Origin: an uncultured Myxococcales bacterium
Lineage (GTDB): Bacteria > Myxococcota_A > UBA9042 > CAIXZC01
Length of the DNA: 32,342 nucleotides
NCBI GenBank assembly: GCA_903923815.1
Contig: CAIXZC010000234.1
Location: 1-32,342, forward strand
Direction of reading: 5' to 3'
Under the pieces are notes generated by a model. It was given only the letters and a program-made list of their open reading frames with translations, was not told where the DNA came from and ran no database searches. This document shows positions 7,830 to 15,250 of the stretch, in pieces. The first letter of the stretch is position 1; each line of letters opens with the position of its first letter. A program made the position numbers and the translations under genes.

Positions 7830-9192
7830 CGACGAAAAGAGCATGCGCGACTTCTTCGACATCCTGCTGCGCAAGCACGGGCACGAGGTCACCACCGCCC
7901 CCGGCGGCGCCGAGGCCCTGTCCATGCTGGCCCGCAACGCCTTCGATCTGGTCATCACGGACCTGAAGATGCCCCAGGTGACAGGCCTGGACGTGCTGAA
8001 GGGCACCAGGGAGTTCAGCCCCCACACGGAGGTCATCGTGATGACCGCCTACTCCACCGTGGACACCGCCATCCAGGCCATGAAGCTGGGGGCCTTCAAC
8101 TACCTGTCCAAGCCCTTCAACAACGACGAGATCACCCTGGTCATCGAGAAGGCCCTGGAGAAGCGCAACCTGGTGGCGGAGAACCAGCGCCTCCAGGAGG
8201 CCCTGGAGAAGGGCAGCACCTTCTCCCGCATCGTGGGCCAGAGCGCCGCCATGCGGGACGTCTTCCGGCAGGTGCGGCAGGTGGCCCCCATGAAGACCAC
8301 CGTCCTCATCACCGGCGAGAGCGGCACTGGCAAGGAGCTCATTGCCCGGGCCATCCATCAGGCCAGCGGCCGGGAGCAAAGCCCCATGGCCGTGGTGAAC
8401 TGCGGGGCCGTCCCCGAGAACCTCATGGAGAGCGAGCTGTTCGGCCACGTCAAGGGCTCCTTCACGGGGGCCACCATGGACAAGAAGGGCATGGCCCAGA
8501 TGGCCGACGGCGGCACCCTCTTCCTGGACGAGGTGGGCGAGCTGAACACCCAGATGCAGGTCAAGCTGCTGCGCCTGCTGCAGGAGAAGAAGATCAAGCC
8601 CGTGGGCGGCCTCAAGGAGATCGAGGTCAGCGCCCGCATCATCGCCGCCACCAACCGGGACCTGGAGGCGGACGTGGCCACCGGCGCCTTCCGCGAGGAC
8701 CTCTTCTTCCGCCTCAACGTCATCCATATTCATATCCCGCCGCTGCGGGAGCGCCGGGAGGACATCCCCCTGCTGGCCCGCCACTTCCTGGACAAGTTCG
8801 CCGGCGAGCTGGACAAGACCACCAAGGGCTTCGAGCGCGAGACCATGCACATGCTGATGACCTACAGCTTCCCGGGCAATGTGCGGGAACTGGAGAACGT
8901 GGTCGAGCGGGCCCTGGCCTTCGAGACCTCCGACTGGGTCACCCCCGCGTCCCTGCCCCCCAAGCTGCTGCGCGAGGTGGAGACCCACACCAGCGTCCCC
9001 ACGGCCGACACCGGCATCGATGGCTTCACCCAGGAGAACTCCCTGGACCATTACCTTGAAAGAATCGAGAAGCACCACATCGAGGCGGCCCTCAAGGCCG
9101 TCAATGGTTCCGTCACGAGAGCCGCAGAAAGACTGGGCCTGTCCTTCCGCTCCATGCGCTACAAGATGTCCAAATTCGGCATCTCACGTTGA
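7807..9192 (+). CDS. pilR: Sigma-54-dependent response regulator PilR
   Basis: NtrC-family activator of 461 residues. The receiver domain (1-120) has acidic residues D8/D9, phosphoacceptor D52 in VITDLKMP and a conserved Lys in YLSKPF. The AAA+ domain (about 140-370) has Walker A GESGTGKE and the sigma-54 contact loop GSFTGA (217-222, a tolerated variant of GAFTGA). Walker B is GTLFLDEVGE and an arginine-finger region is present. A Fis-type helix-turn-helix lies at 415-461 (ALKAVNGSVTRAAERLGLSFRSMRYKM). GAGAAG precedes the ATG within pilS. It should act on the sigma-54 promoter of pilA immediately downstream. Its stop codon lies inside the first candidate operator palindrome. Confidence 0.95.
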   Translation: MGRILVVDDEKSMRDFFDILLRKHGHEVTTAPGGAEALSMLARNAFDLVITDLKMPQVTGLDVLKGTREFSPHTEVIVMTAYSTVDTAIQAMKLGAFNYLSKPFNNDEITLVIEKALEKRNLVAENQRLQEALEKGSTFSRIVGQSAAMRDVFRQVRQVAPMKTTVLITGESGTGKELIARAIHQASGREQSPMAVVNCGAVPENLMESELFGHVKGSFTGATMDKKGMAQMADGGTLFLDEVGELNTQMQVKLLRLLQEKKIKPVGGLKEIEVSARIIAATNRDLEADVATGAFREDLFFRLNVIHIHIPPLRERREDIPLLARHFLDKFAGELDKTTKGFERETMHMLMTYSFPGNVRELENVVERALAFETSDWVTPASLPPKLLREVETHTSVPTADTGIDGFTQENSLDHYLERIEKHHIEAALKAVNGSVTRAAERLGLSFRSMRYKMSKFGISR

Positions 9193-9204
9193 CAAGTTTT
9201 GTCA
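9190..9204 (+). promoter_or_regulatory. Candidate PilR upstream activator site 1
   Basis: Perfect inverted repeat TGACAA-GTT-TTGTCA centred about 144 nt upstream of the predicted pilA transcription start. It contains the TGTC core known from PilR sites at other pilA promoters. It overlaps the pilR stop codon. Confidence 0.5.
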
Positions 9205-9237
9205 CCTCGGGACCCAATTGCGTCACCCCCGGCAAAC

Positions 9238-9246
9238 TTGTCAAGA
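9238..9246 (+). promoter_or_regulatory. Candidate PilR upstream activator site 2
   Basis: CTTG-T-CAAG palindrome containing the same TTGTCA core as site 1, about 99 nt upstream of the predicted pilA start. It is followed by an A/T-rich run (9251-9268) that could ease DNA looping. A further GTCAC half site lies at 9222-9226. Confidence 0.4.
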
Positions 9247-9313
9247 CCTCGCAAAAAAATTCTTTTTCAGTGTTTTCGCGCAGTTAGTTGCATTTTCAAG
9301 GTGTGCCCCTTGG

Positions 9314-9330
9314 TTGGCACCAAATGTGCA
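9314..9330 (+). promoter_or_regulatory. Sigma-54 promoter of pilA
   Basis: TTGGCAC-CAAAT-GTGCA matches the -24/-12 consensus (TGGCAC-N5-TTGCA) with one mismatch. The invariant GG (9316-9317) and GC (9328-9329) are exactly 10 nt apart. Predicted transcription start near 9341, giving a leader of about 58 nt before pilA. Confidence 0.88.
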
Positions 9331-9398
9331 AAGGAGAAGGGGCGTGGTAAGTCTGGGCCAGGTGGCCCATTTGAAAAACCTTTTTCTAGGAGGCCAAG

Positions 9399-9929
9399 AT
9401 GTTGACCAAGTTCCGTAACAGCGCCAAGGGTTTTACTCTGATCGAACTCATGATCGTGGTGGCCATTCTCGCCATCCTCTCCGTCGTGGCCGTGCCCGCC
9501 TTCATCAAGTACATGCGCAAGGCCAAGACCTCTGAAGCCATCGACATGCTGGACAAGATCTACAAGGGCGCTTCCGACTACTACGCCACCCCGCGCGTCG
9601 TGAAGCACACCGCCTCCAAGCTGGACTGCCAGTTCCCCGCCACCCAGGCCCAGACCCCCATCGAGGGTTCCTGCTGCACCAGCCAGGACACCAACAATGA
9701 CGACCGCTGCAATGCCAAGCCCTCCAACTGGAACAGCAACACCTGGAACGCCCTGAAGTTCCAGATCACCGAAGAGCACTACTTCGTGTACAGCTTCTAC
9801 AACAACGACCAGACCGGTGGGGCCGCCCAGTTCACCGCCACCGCCAATGCCGACCTCGACTGCGATGGTGGCTTCAGCACCTTCCAGCGCTACGGCCTTG
9901 GTGACCCCCAGGCCTCCGACAACGAGTGA
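9399..9929 (+). CDS. pilA: Type IV major pilin PilA
   Basis: Prepilin of 176 residues with an 11-residue positively charged leader ending in Gly, cut by PilD before Phe12. The mature protein of 165 residues starts FTLIELMIVVAILAIL and has the Glu5 needed for assembly. The hydrophobic helix runs to about residue 35 of the precursor and the rest is the globular head. Cysteines lie at 77, 92, 93, 104 and 155. The spacing is unlike the two-cysteine D-loop of the best known pilins, and one cysteine is left unpaired if two disulfides form. A strong AGGAGG (9388-9393) precedes the ATG. The gene stands alone between a sigma-54 promoter and an intrinsic terminator, as expected for a highly expressed pilin. 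The PilD peptidase is not in this window. Confidence 0.94.
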   Translation: MLTKFRNSAKGFTLIELMIVVAILAILSVVAVPAFIKYMRKAKTSEAIDMLDKIYKGASDYYATPRVVKHTASKLDCQFPATQAQTPIEGSCCTSQDTNNDDRCNAKPSNWNSNTWNALKFQITEEHYFVYSFYNNDQTGGAAQFTATANADLDCDGGFSTFQRYGLGDPQASDNE

Positions 9930-10021
9930 GCCATCCGTGGCGGCGCCGCCCTCTACACCGAAAAAGAGACCGAGTGATTTGAATGCGGTTTGAGGGCCGC
10001 CTCATAACGGTCCTCTCCCTT

Positions 10022-10073
10022 ACGGGAAGCCTGAAGTGGAATCGGGGCACCACTCAGGCTTCCCGTTTTTTTT
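10022..10073 (+). terminator. Intrinsic terminator after pilA
   Basis: Long stem: ACGGGAAGCCTGA and AGTGG pair with CCACT and CAGGCTTCCCGT, with one bulge and a loop of about 10 nt, followed directly by eight T (10066-10073). It insulates cdnL from the pilin transcript. Confidence 0.92.
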
Positions 10074-10138
10074 GCCCGATGGATCCTGCCCTGCCCCCCC
10101 TCTCGAACCCCCTTTGACCTCCCCTCGAAAAACGCTGC

Positions 10139-10168
10139 TTGCCTACTTGCCTCCCCCGGGACTATACT
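10139..10168 (+). promoter_or_regulatory. Sigma-70 promoter of cdnL
   Basis: TTGCCT (10139-10144), 18-nt spacer, TATACT (10163-10168). The predicted start is about 30 nt upstream of the cdnL ATG at 10205. Confidence 0.5.
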
Positions 10169-10204
10169 CGCGACCTGTTCAAGGCTTGCGGAGATTTCCT
10201 TCCC

Positions 10205-10723
10205 ATGTCTGAGGGTCAGTTCAAAATCGGTGATTTGGCGGTCTACCCTGCCCAGGGTGTGGCCGAAATCGTCGGCATCGAAAGCCGGAAAATCGGCCCC
10301 CTGACGGAGATCTTCTATACCCTGCGCATCACCGACACCGAGAAGAAGATCATGATCCCGGTGAAGAAGGTGGACTCGGTGGGTCTGCGCCCCCTGGTCA
10401 GCAAGGAAGAGGTCGAGGCCCTCATGGACCTGGTGCGCACCCCCTTCCAGCGCCAGGAACCTCAAGAGACCTGGAACCGCCGCTACCGCCGCTACCTGGA
10501 GAAGATCAAAAGCGGCCAGGCCGTGGAGGTCGCCGAGGTCTACCGCGACCTGTGCCACATCAAGCGCGACAAGGATCTTTCCTTTGGCGAGCGCAAGATG
10601 CTGGAGATGGCCCGCACCCTCCTGGTCAAGGAATTCAGCATCGCCCTTGGCGACAACGAAGAAGCCGTGGAGAAGGCCCTGGAAGGCGCCTCCCTTTGCG
10701 GTGAGCCAGCCCCCCAGGCCTGA
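10205..10723 (+). CDS. cdnL: CdnL/CarD-type RNA polymerase-binding transcription factor
   Basis: A 172-residue protein of the CarD_CdnL_TRCF family. The N-terminal Tudor-like domain (about 1-65: FKIGDLAVYPAQGVAEI and MIPVKKVDSVGLR) binds the RNA polymerase beta subunit. The helical C-terminal domain (TWNRRYRRYLEKIKSG, LSFGERKMLEMARTLLVKE) contacts promoter DNA and stabilises open complexes, chiefly at rRNA promoters in studied species. It lacks the AT-hook/HMGA extension of myxobacterial CarD, so CdnL is the right subgroup. ATG 10205 has GGAG about 11 nt upstream and is preferred over an in-frame upstream start at 10139 that overlaps the promoter. dtd follows after 3 nt, so the two are co-transcribed. 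Confidence 0.92.
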   Translation: MSEGQFKIGDLAVYPAQGVAEIVGIESRKIGPLTEIFYTLRITDTEKKIMIPVKKVDSVGLRPLVSKEEVEALMDLVRTPFQRQEPQETWNRRYRRYLEKIKSGQAVEVAEVYRDLCHIKRDKDLSFGERKMLEMARTLLVKEFSIALGDNEEAVEKALEGASLCGEPAPQA

Positions 10724-10726
10724 CCC

Positions 10727-11170
10727 GTGCGGGCCGTCGTTCAGCGCGTCAGCGCAGCCTCAGTGACAGTGGCAGGGGAAGTGGTGGGCAGCATCGGCCC
10801 GGGTCTGCTGGTCTATGCCGCCGTGGGTCCCCAGGATGGCCCCGCCGACCTGACCTGGATGGCCAGGAAGCTGGCGGGCCTGCGTATCTTCGAGGACGCC
10901 GCCGGCAAGATGAACCTGGACCTGTCCCAGGTGGGCGGCCAACTGCTGCTGGTGTCCCAGTTCACCCTCTTCGCTGACGCCCGCAAGGGCAACCGCCCGG
11001 CCTTCAACCAGGTCATGGAGCCCCAGGCTGCCCAGCAACTGCTGGAAGACCTGGTGGGCATGCTGGGGGCCGCGGGGGTGCCCGTCCAGACCGGCCGCTT
11101 CGCCGCCCACATGCAAGTCGCCTCCACCAACGACGGCCCCGTCACGATTCTGTTGGATTCAAAGCAGTGA
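10727..11170 (+). CDS. dtd: D-aminoacyl-tRNA deacylase
   Basis: A 147-residue cytosolic dimeric editing enzyme that removes D-amino acids (and glycine mischarged on tRNA-Ala) from tRNA. It has the family start MRAVVQRVSAASV, the catalytic SQFTL motif (near 76-80) and the NDGPVT motif with the Gly-cisPro pair (near 135-140). Length is typical. The start is GTG 10727, 3 nt after the cdnL stop, with no separate strong Shine-Dalgarno, which suggests coupling. Downstream is a repeat-bearing gene-free stretch. Confidence 0.95.
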   Translation: MRAVVQRVSAASVTVAGEVVGSIGPGLLVYAAVGPQDGPADLTWMARKLAGLRIFEDAAGKMNLDLSQVGGQLLLVSQFTLFADARKGNRPAFNQVMEPQAAQQLLEDLVGMLGAAGVPVQTGRFAAHMQVASTNDGPVTILLDSKQ

Positions 11171-11181
11171 AATCTTCCCCC

Positions 11182-11240
11182 AGCGCTACGCGCCACCTTC
11201 CCCCGGGGGGGGGAAGGGACCAGAGGTGGGGTGATTCGTT
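11182..11240. repeat. Dispersed structured repeat, copy B (right half only)
   Basis: It begins at the GCGC-TAC-GCGC hairpin (11183-11193) and continues through the CCTTCCCCC/GGGGGAAGG hairpin (11196-11204 with 11209-11217). It then runs through an ACCAGAGGTG...ATTCGTT tail shared with copy A (222-241). The left half of the element is absent here. It follows the dtd stop by 11 nt. Confidence 0.75.
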
Positions 11241-11330
11241 AGTTGCTAGCTGATCGCCCCTGTCCATGGCAGCCAGCGCCGCGGTAGCGGCGCGCTGCTG
11301 CCGGTCCATTGTCTTGGCGCGCCCCATCCC

Positions 11331-11396
11331 GTCCATGATGTCCATGATGTCCATCCTGGCGGCCTGTCCGTCGTCCATGATGTCCATCGTCCATGG
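11331..11396. repeat. Imperfect TCCATGATG tandem repeat
   Basis: TCCATGATG occurs at 11332-11340, 11341-11349 and 11374-11382, with degenerate TCCATC/TCCATG units at 11350, 11383 and 11390. It is in the gene-free 11171-11695 region. The reverse strand would read as Met-Asp-Ile repeats in a short frame, but no start or family supports a gene. Apart from this and repeat copies B and C, I see nothing else in the 0.5 kb stretch. Confidence 0.6.
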
Positions 11397-11519
11397 CGCG
11401 CCTGCTCCAGCGGTAGCGTGGGTCGGTTGTGCAAGCAGTCGGGCGCTGGGCACGCGTTCCCCAATGCCGGCGGTGGCCCCGACACCCCCATCCGGCGCGG
11501 AACCTCCGACCTCGTGCAA

Positions 11520-11676
11520 GCGCCTGCGTTCTTCCCCTCCCCCGCTGGGGGAGGGGAGTGAGGGGTGAGGGCTGTCGCACGCTGAAGAGGCGTTGGGAAC
11601 GGGGGGCACGGCGCAGCAGGGGCAACTACGCCCCTCATCCGGCGCTACGCGCCACCTTCCCCCAGGTGGGGGAAGG
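11520..11676. repeat. Dispersed structured repeat, copy C (both halves)
   Basis: The left half 11520-11599 matches 62-143 with few changes. Hairpin 1 pairs 11534-11543 with 11547-11556 around a GCT loop. TGAGGGG at 11559-11565 can pair with CCCCTCA at 11631-11637. Hairpin 2 is GGCGC-TAC-GCGCC (11641-11653), and hairpin 3 pairs 11655-11663 with 11668-11676. The spacer of 30 nt equals that of copy A. The shared 3' tail of copies A and B is missing. It ends 20 nt downstream of the stop of the minus-strand gene at 11696. Confidence 0.8.
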
Positions 11677-11695
11677 AAATTTGGAATGGGATGTC

Positions 11696-14600
11696 TTAGG
11701 GCAGCTTGGGGCAGGTGTCGGGCTTCTCGCCTTCGGCCTTGTTGGCGTTGGCGAACTGGCAGTCCAGGAAGGCGCGCAGGGCGGCGGGCTCACGGCAGTC
11801 GGCCCGCTTGTTGCGCAGGCCCTCGTCCATGAAGGTGTAGGTCTTGGGGAAGCTGATGCGCACTTCGTCCACCAGGGGCGACCAGCGGGCCTCGGTGAAG
11901 TTGTAGTGGGAGCGGATGTCCATGTTCCCGGACTCGCCGAACTTCTTCCACATGGTGGCCATGTCATCGATGAAGGCCTGGCCCTCCTCGCGGATGGGGT
12001 CAGCGGCCACTTCGATGATCTTGGACTCCTCGTACTGCTCCAGGTTGTTCATCAGCAGCGCGTAGCGGTCGTTCTGCTTGAGGCTGGCGTCCAGGGCGCG
12101 CTCCACCATGGTGGGCTCCAGCAACCAGGCCGCGGCGGCCTTGCTGCGCTTGAACTTGCGCTCGGTGGCGGCCTTGCGGACGGCCCAGGCAGCCAGGTGC
12201 TCCTTCTCGGCCTCCAGCATGGTGCGGTCCATGATGGCCCACTCCTTGAAGGCGGGGGTCACGTCGGTGTCGCGGTCGATCTCGGGCTCCAGCCAGGCCA
12301 GGTCGGACAGGTACTTGAAGCGGGCACCGTCCAGGGACTTGGCGATCAGCAGGGTCTTGTTGCGGTCCAGACGGCCAATCTCACGCTCGAAGCGGGAGGG
12401 GTTGTCGAAGAGGCGGATCAGCCAGAAATACTTGAGGGGCAGGTCCTTGTTGACCATGTCCGACAGCATGTCCTCGTAGGAGGGGGCGGCGGGGTTGCCG
12501 GCGTTGGCGGCGGCGTACTCGGCTTCCGTCAGGAAGAAGGGCGCCACGCGCTTCTCCAGCAGCTTCATGCCCGCTTCCAGCCTGGGCTTGGCCAGGAAGT
12601 ACTGGAAGGCCAGGAACTTGTGGTACTCGCGCTGGTCGCCTTCCTGGGCGGGCTCGGCACCTTCCTTGACCTCGGGCAGCTTGCCCATCTCGTCGATGAG
12701 GGTCTTGGCCTTGGCGGGGTTGGTCGCCAGCAGCAGGCCGATGTAGAGATCCCGGTCACCCGCTTCGCCGGCGGCCAGCAGGGCGCCGTACTTGGCATCG
12801 AAGGCGACCTTGTTGGTGCGCAGCAGCTCCTTGGCCTCGGTCAGCTCCTTGAGCATCTTGCGGTACTTGGGATAGGTCACGCGGAAGTCCGCCGCGGCGG
12901 CCTCGTTGTCCTTCTGCATCTTGTTGTAGTAAGCCATCATCTCCTGGAAGCGCTTGCGGTCAGCCTCGAAGCGGACGGCGTCGTGCTCCTTGGCGAAGAA
13001 CAGGCAGGCCTGGACATCCAGTTCCCAGAGGCGGGTGTACATGGCGTCGAAGGCGGGCTTGCCAATCCACCAGGCCAGCTCCAGGGCGGTCTTGAGGCCA
13101 CGGGCGGGATCGGAGTAGAAGTTGCCCTTGCGAGCCTCCTCCTGGTGGTTGGCCAGGCGGGCCTTCACGAAGCGATCCATGTAGACCTGGAACTGCTCGG
13201 GCTCGAACAGGTACAGCTTGATCAGGAACTCGATGTGACGGCCGTTGGCCTCGGAGGTCAGCAGCATGTCGTCGTAGGCGGGGGTGGCAGACTCGCCGTA
13301 CTCGGCGCGGCTCTTGAAGTAGGACTCCAGGCCGGCCTTGTCGGCGGCCAGCACCTGGGCGTTGGCCACGGGGTCCAGGAAATCAGCAACCAGGGCCTGG
13401 TAGGCCTCGGGGCTGACGGCGCGGATGGCCTCCACCGCGGAGATGCAGGTGGGGTCGGTGACCTTCACGAAGCCGGGCTCCTTGGCGCGGGCCTGCAGGG
13501 GCATCCACTTGTCCAGGCACTTGATGCCAGCGTCCAGGATGGGGCGGGCGGCCAGCTCGGCTGCCAGCTCGGGGTGGTTCCTGCTGCCCGGATCCATCAG
13601 GCCCAGCACGCCGTAGTAGGCGTCCAGATCTTCGGCCTTGAGGACCGCAAGGTTGGCCTCTTCGCAGGTGTTCTTCTGGGTGCAGAACCAGAAGATCTCG
13701 CCCCGGCCGTCCACGACCGTGGCCATCTTCTTGACCTTGCGCAGGGTGCCCACCTGGGAGACGACCTTCTCGTACTGGATCTTCTTGGCCTTGAGGGCGG
13801 CCTCAGTGGCCTCCCTGGCCTTGGCCTTCTCCTCGAGGGCGCCATTGGCGGCGGCCAGGACCTTCTCACGCTGACCGGCGAAGAGCTGATCTTCCCAGGT
13901 GCGGTCCCAGCAGCGGATGCCCTTGCTGGCCTTCTGGAACTTCTCCAGCACGGGGACCCAGTCACGCAGCAGGCTGAAGTCCTTGGGGAACAGGATCACG
14001 TAGCGGCCCGAGCCCAGGCTCTTCCAGTTCTCTTCGGTGTAGGACACCACGGAGGGCAGGTAGTCGTCGGCCTCGAAGACGAAGCTGTAATCATAGATGA
14101 ACACGGGGACCTTGGTGGGGTCCATGAGCGTGTCGGCGCCGGGGCACTTCTGGACCATACCGGAGATGGCGGGGTAGTACTTGCTGTCATCGGGGCAGAA
14201 GTCCACCATGCGCAGGGTGTGGCGGTAGCAATCGCAGGCATCCTTGCAGGTGCTGGGCACGCCGTCGCAGAACTTCTCGTTGCTGAAGACCTTGGGGTCA
14301 TTGAAGTACTGGTTGCAGTCGCTGCCAAGGGCGGGCTTGGGCTCCTCGGGCTTGTCCTTGGGTTCGGCCTTGGCCTCGCCCTCGGCACCCTCTTCACCTT
14401 CGGCGCCCTCTTCGGCCACGTCTTCCTTCACGACGGTGGCCGCCAGGCACTTCTCGTAGCCCGGGCAGACGACCCGACTGGCGGGGTAGAACTGGCCGTC
14501 AGGGATGCACATCTTGCCGCGCTCCCGGATGGGCAGGTTCTCGATGTTGAGGTCGGGCAGTTCTTCATCGGCACGCAGGTGGAGGCTGTCGTTGTCGATG

Positions 14601-15115
14601 GAGATGGGATCGCCGAAGGGCCGGGCCTCCTTGGCCTCGATGGTGTCCAGCACCCGGGCCTTCTGGATGATGGAGACCTTGGCGGTGGCAGGGTAGTACT
14701 GCAGCCTGATGGCGCCGGTCTTCTCCTGCAGCAGGGCCACCTGCTCGTCGTACTGACGGGTGAGGTCAGCCGCCCGCTGGCGATCCATCTGGGTCAGGTC
14801 CCCACGGATGAAGGACGCCACGCGCCAACTGGCCAGGGGGTCCACGATGACGTAGGTCACCATGGCCATGGTCAGCAGCAGAGAGGCGAGGAAGACCACC
14901 AGGCCGATCCTCTTCTTCTTGCCACCATCCATGGCATCTTCCATGGCGTGGAGTTTCTCACCTGCGTCGCTGTTCGCGTCGGCACCGTTGTCGGTAACGA
15001 GGCTGGCGAAGTCCTTGCCAAGGATTTCCTCGAGGGTATCCCCGGAAACCGGTTTGGAGGGACGCTTCTCGCTGCTGTTCAGGTCGCCACGCTTGTCGTC
15101 ACGGCTTCTGCTCAT
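11696..15115 (-). CDS. Uncharacterised 1139-residue membrane-anchored protein
   Basis: I do not recognise a characterised family. A charged cytoplasmic N-terminus (1-68, rich in K, R, D, E) leads into one transmembrane helix (about 70-92). About 1045 residues probably follow in the periplasm. Residues about 130-200 resemble a small beta domain (PEGA-like, ending in LNIENLPIRERG). An acidic E/G/A/K/P-rich linker (about 235-265) then leads into a cysteine-rich part with CKDACDCYR. A predicted coiled coil (about 395-450) is followed by a long alpha-helical region rich in aromatic and charged residues. ATG 15115 has AAGGAAG 7 nt upstream and is preferred over the longer frame starting at 15154. 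The gene is probably monocistronic. A structural or scaffolding role in the envelope is inference only. Confidence 0.85.
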   Translation of the reverse strand: MSRSRDDKRGDLNSSEKRPSKPVSGDTLEEILGKDFASLVTDNGADANSDAGEKLHAMEDAMDGGKKKRIGLVVFLASLLLTMAMVTYVIVDPLASWRVASFIRGDLTQMDRQRAADLTRQYDEQVALLQEKTGAIRLQYYPATAKVSIIQKARVLDTIEAKEARPFGDPISIDNDSLHLRADEELPDLNIENLPIRERGKMCIPDGQFYPASRVVCPGYEKCLAATVVKEDVAEEGAEGEEGAEGEAKAEPKDKPEEPKPALGSDCNQYFNDPKVFSNEKFCDGVPSTCKDACDCYRHTLRMVDFCPDDSKYYPAISGMVQKCPGADTLMDPTKVPVFIYDYSFVFEADDYLPSVVSYTEENWKSLGSGRYVILFPKDFSLLRDWVPVLEKFQKASKGIRCWDRTWEDQLFAGQREKVLAAANGALEEKAKAREATEAALKAKKIQYEKVVSQVGTLRKVKKMATVVDGRGEIFWFCTQKNTCEEANLAVLKAEDLDAYYGVLGLMDPGSRNHPELAAELAARPILDAGIKCLDKWMPLQARAKEPGFVKVTDPTCISAVEAIRAVSPEAYQALVADFLDPVANAQVLAADKAGLESYFKSRAEYGESATPAYDDMLLTSEANGRHIEFLIKLYLFEPEQFQVYMDRFVKARLANHQEEARKGNFYSDPARGLKTALELAWWIGKPAFDAMYTRLWELDVQACLFFAKEHDAVRFEADRKRFQEMMAYYNKMQKDNEAAAADFRVTYPKYRKMLKELTEAKELLRTNKVAFDAKYGALLAAGEAGDRDLYIGLLLATNPAKAKTLIDEMGKLPEVKEGAEPAQEGDQREYHKFLAFQYFLAKPRLEAGMKLLEKRVAPFFLTEAEYAAANAGNPAAPSYEDMLSDMVNKDLPLKYFWLIRLFDNPSRFEREIGRLDRNKTLLIAKSLDGARFKYLSDLAWLEPEIDRDTDVTPAFKEWAIMDRTMLEAEKEHLAAWAVRKAATERKFKRSKAAAAWLLEPTMVERALDASLKQNDRYALLMNNLEQYEESKIIEVAADPIREEGQAFIDDMATMWKKFGESGNMDIRSHYNFTEARWSPLVDEVRISFPKTYTFMDEGLRNKRADCREPAALRAFLDCQFANANKAEGEKPDTCPKLP

Positions 15116-15172
15116 TTTGCTCTTCCTTCGTGGTTGTCGGGACAAACCGGGCACAAAGTTTTTCAGGGTGCG

Positions 15173-15201
15173 ATTTAAGCCGTATGCCCCTGCAAAGTCA
15201 A
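15173..15201 (-). promoter_or_regulatory. Sigma-70 promoter of the 1139-residue protein gene
   Basis: On the minus strand, TTGACT (15201-15196), a 17-nt spacer and TTAAAT (15178-15173) lie about 58 nt upstream of ATG 15115. Confidence 0.5.
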
Positions 15202-15250
15202 GAACATTGAAGGGGCAAAAAGGGGTGATTTCGGGGGGCCTGGGGGGTGC

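Noticed and set aside
11142-11640. Several overlapping short frames in the gene-free stretch after dtd
   Set aside because: They run through repeat hairpins and the TCCATGATG array, give proline/arginine-rich or Met-Asp-Ile repeats, and have no ribosome-binding site.
11429-15178. A 1249-codon plus-strand frame opposite the 1139-residue protein
   Set aside because: It has low-complexity G/L/V/H composition, runs through the structured repeat and has no start signal. The minus strand has a Shine-Dalgarno, promoter and balanced amino acid use.
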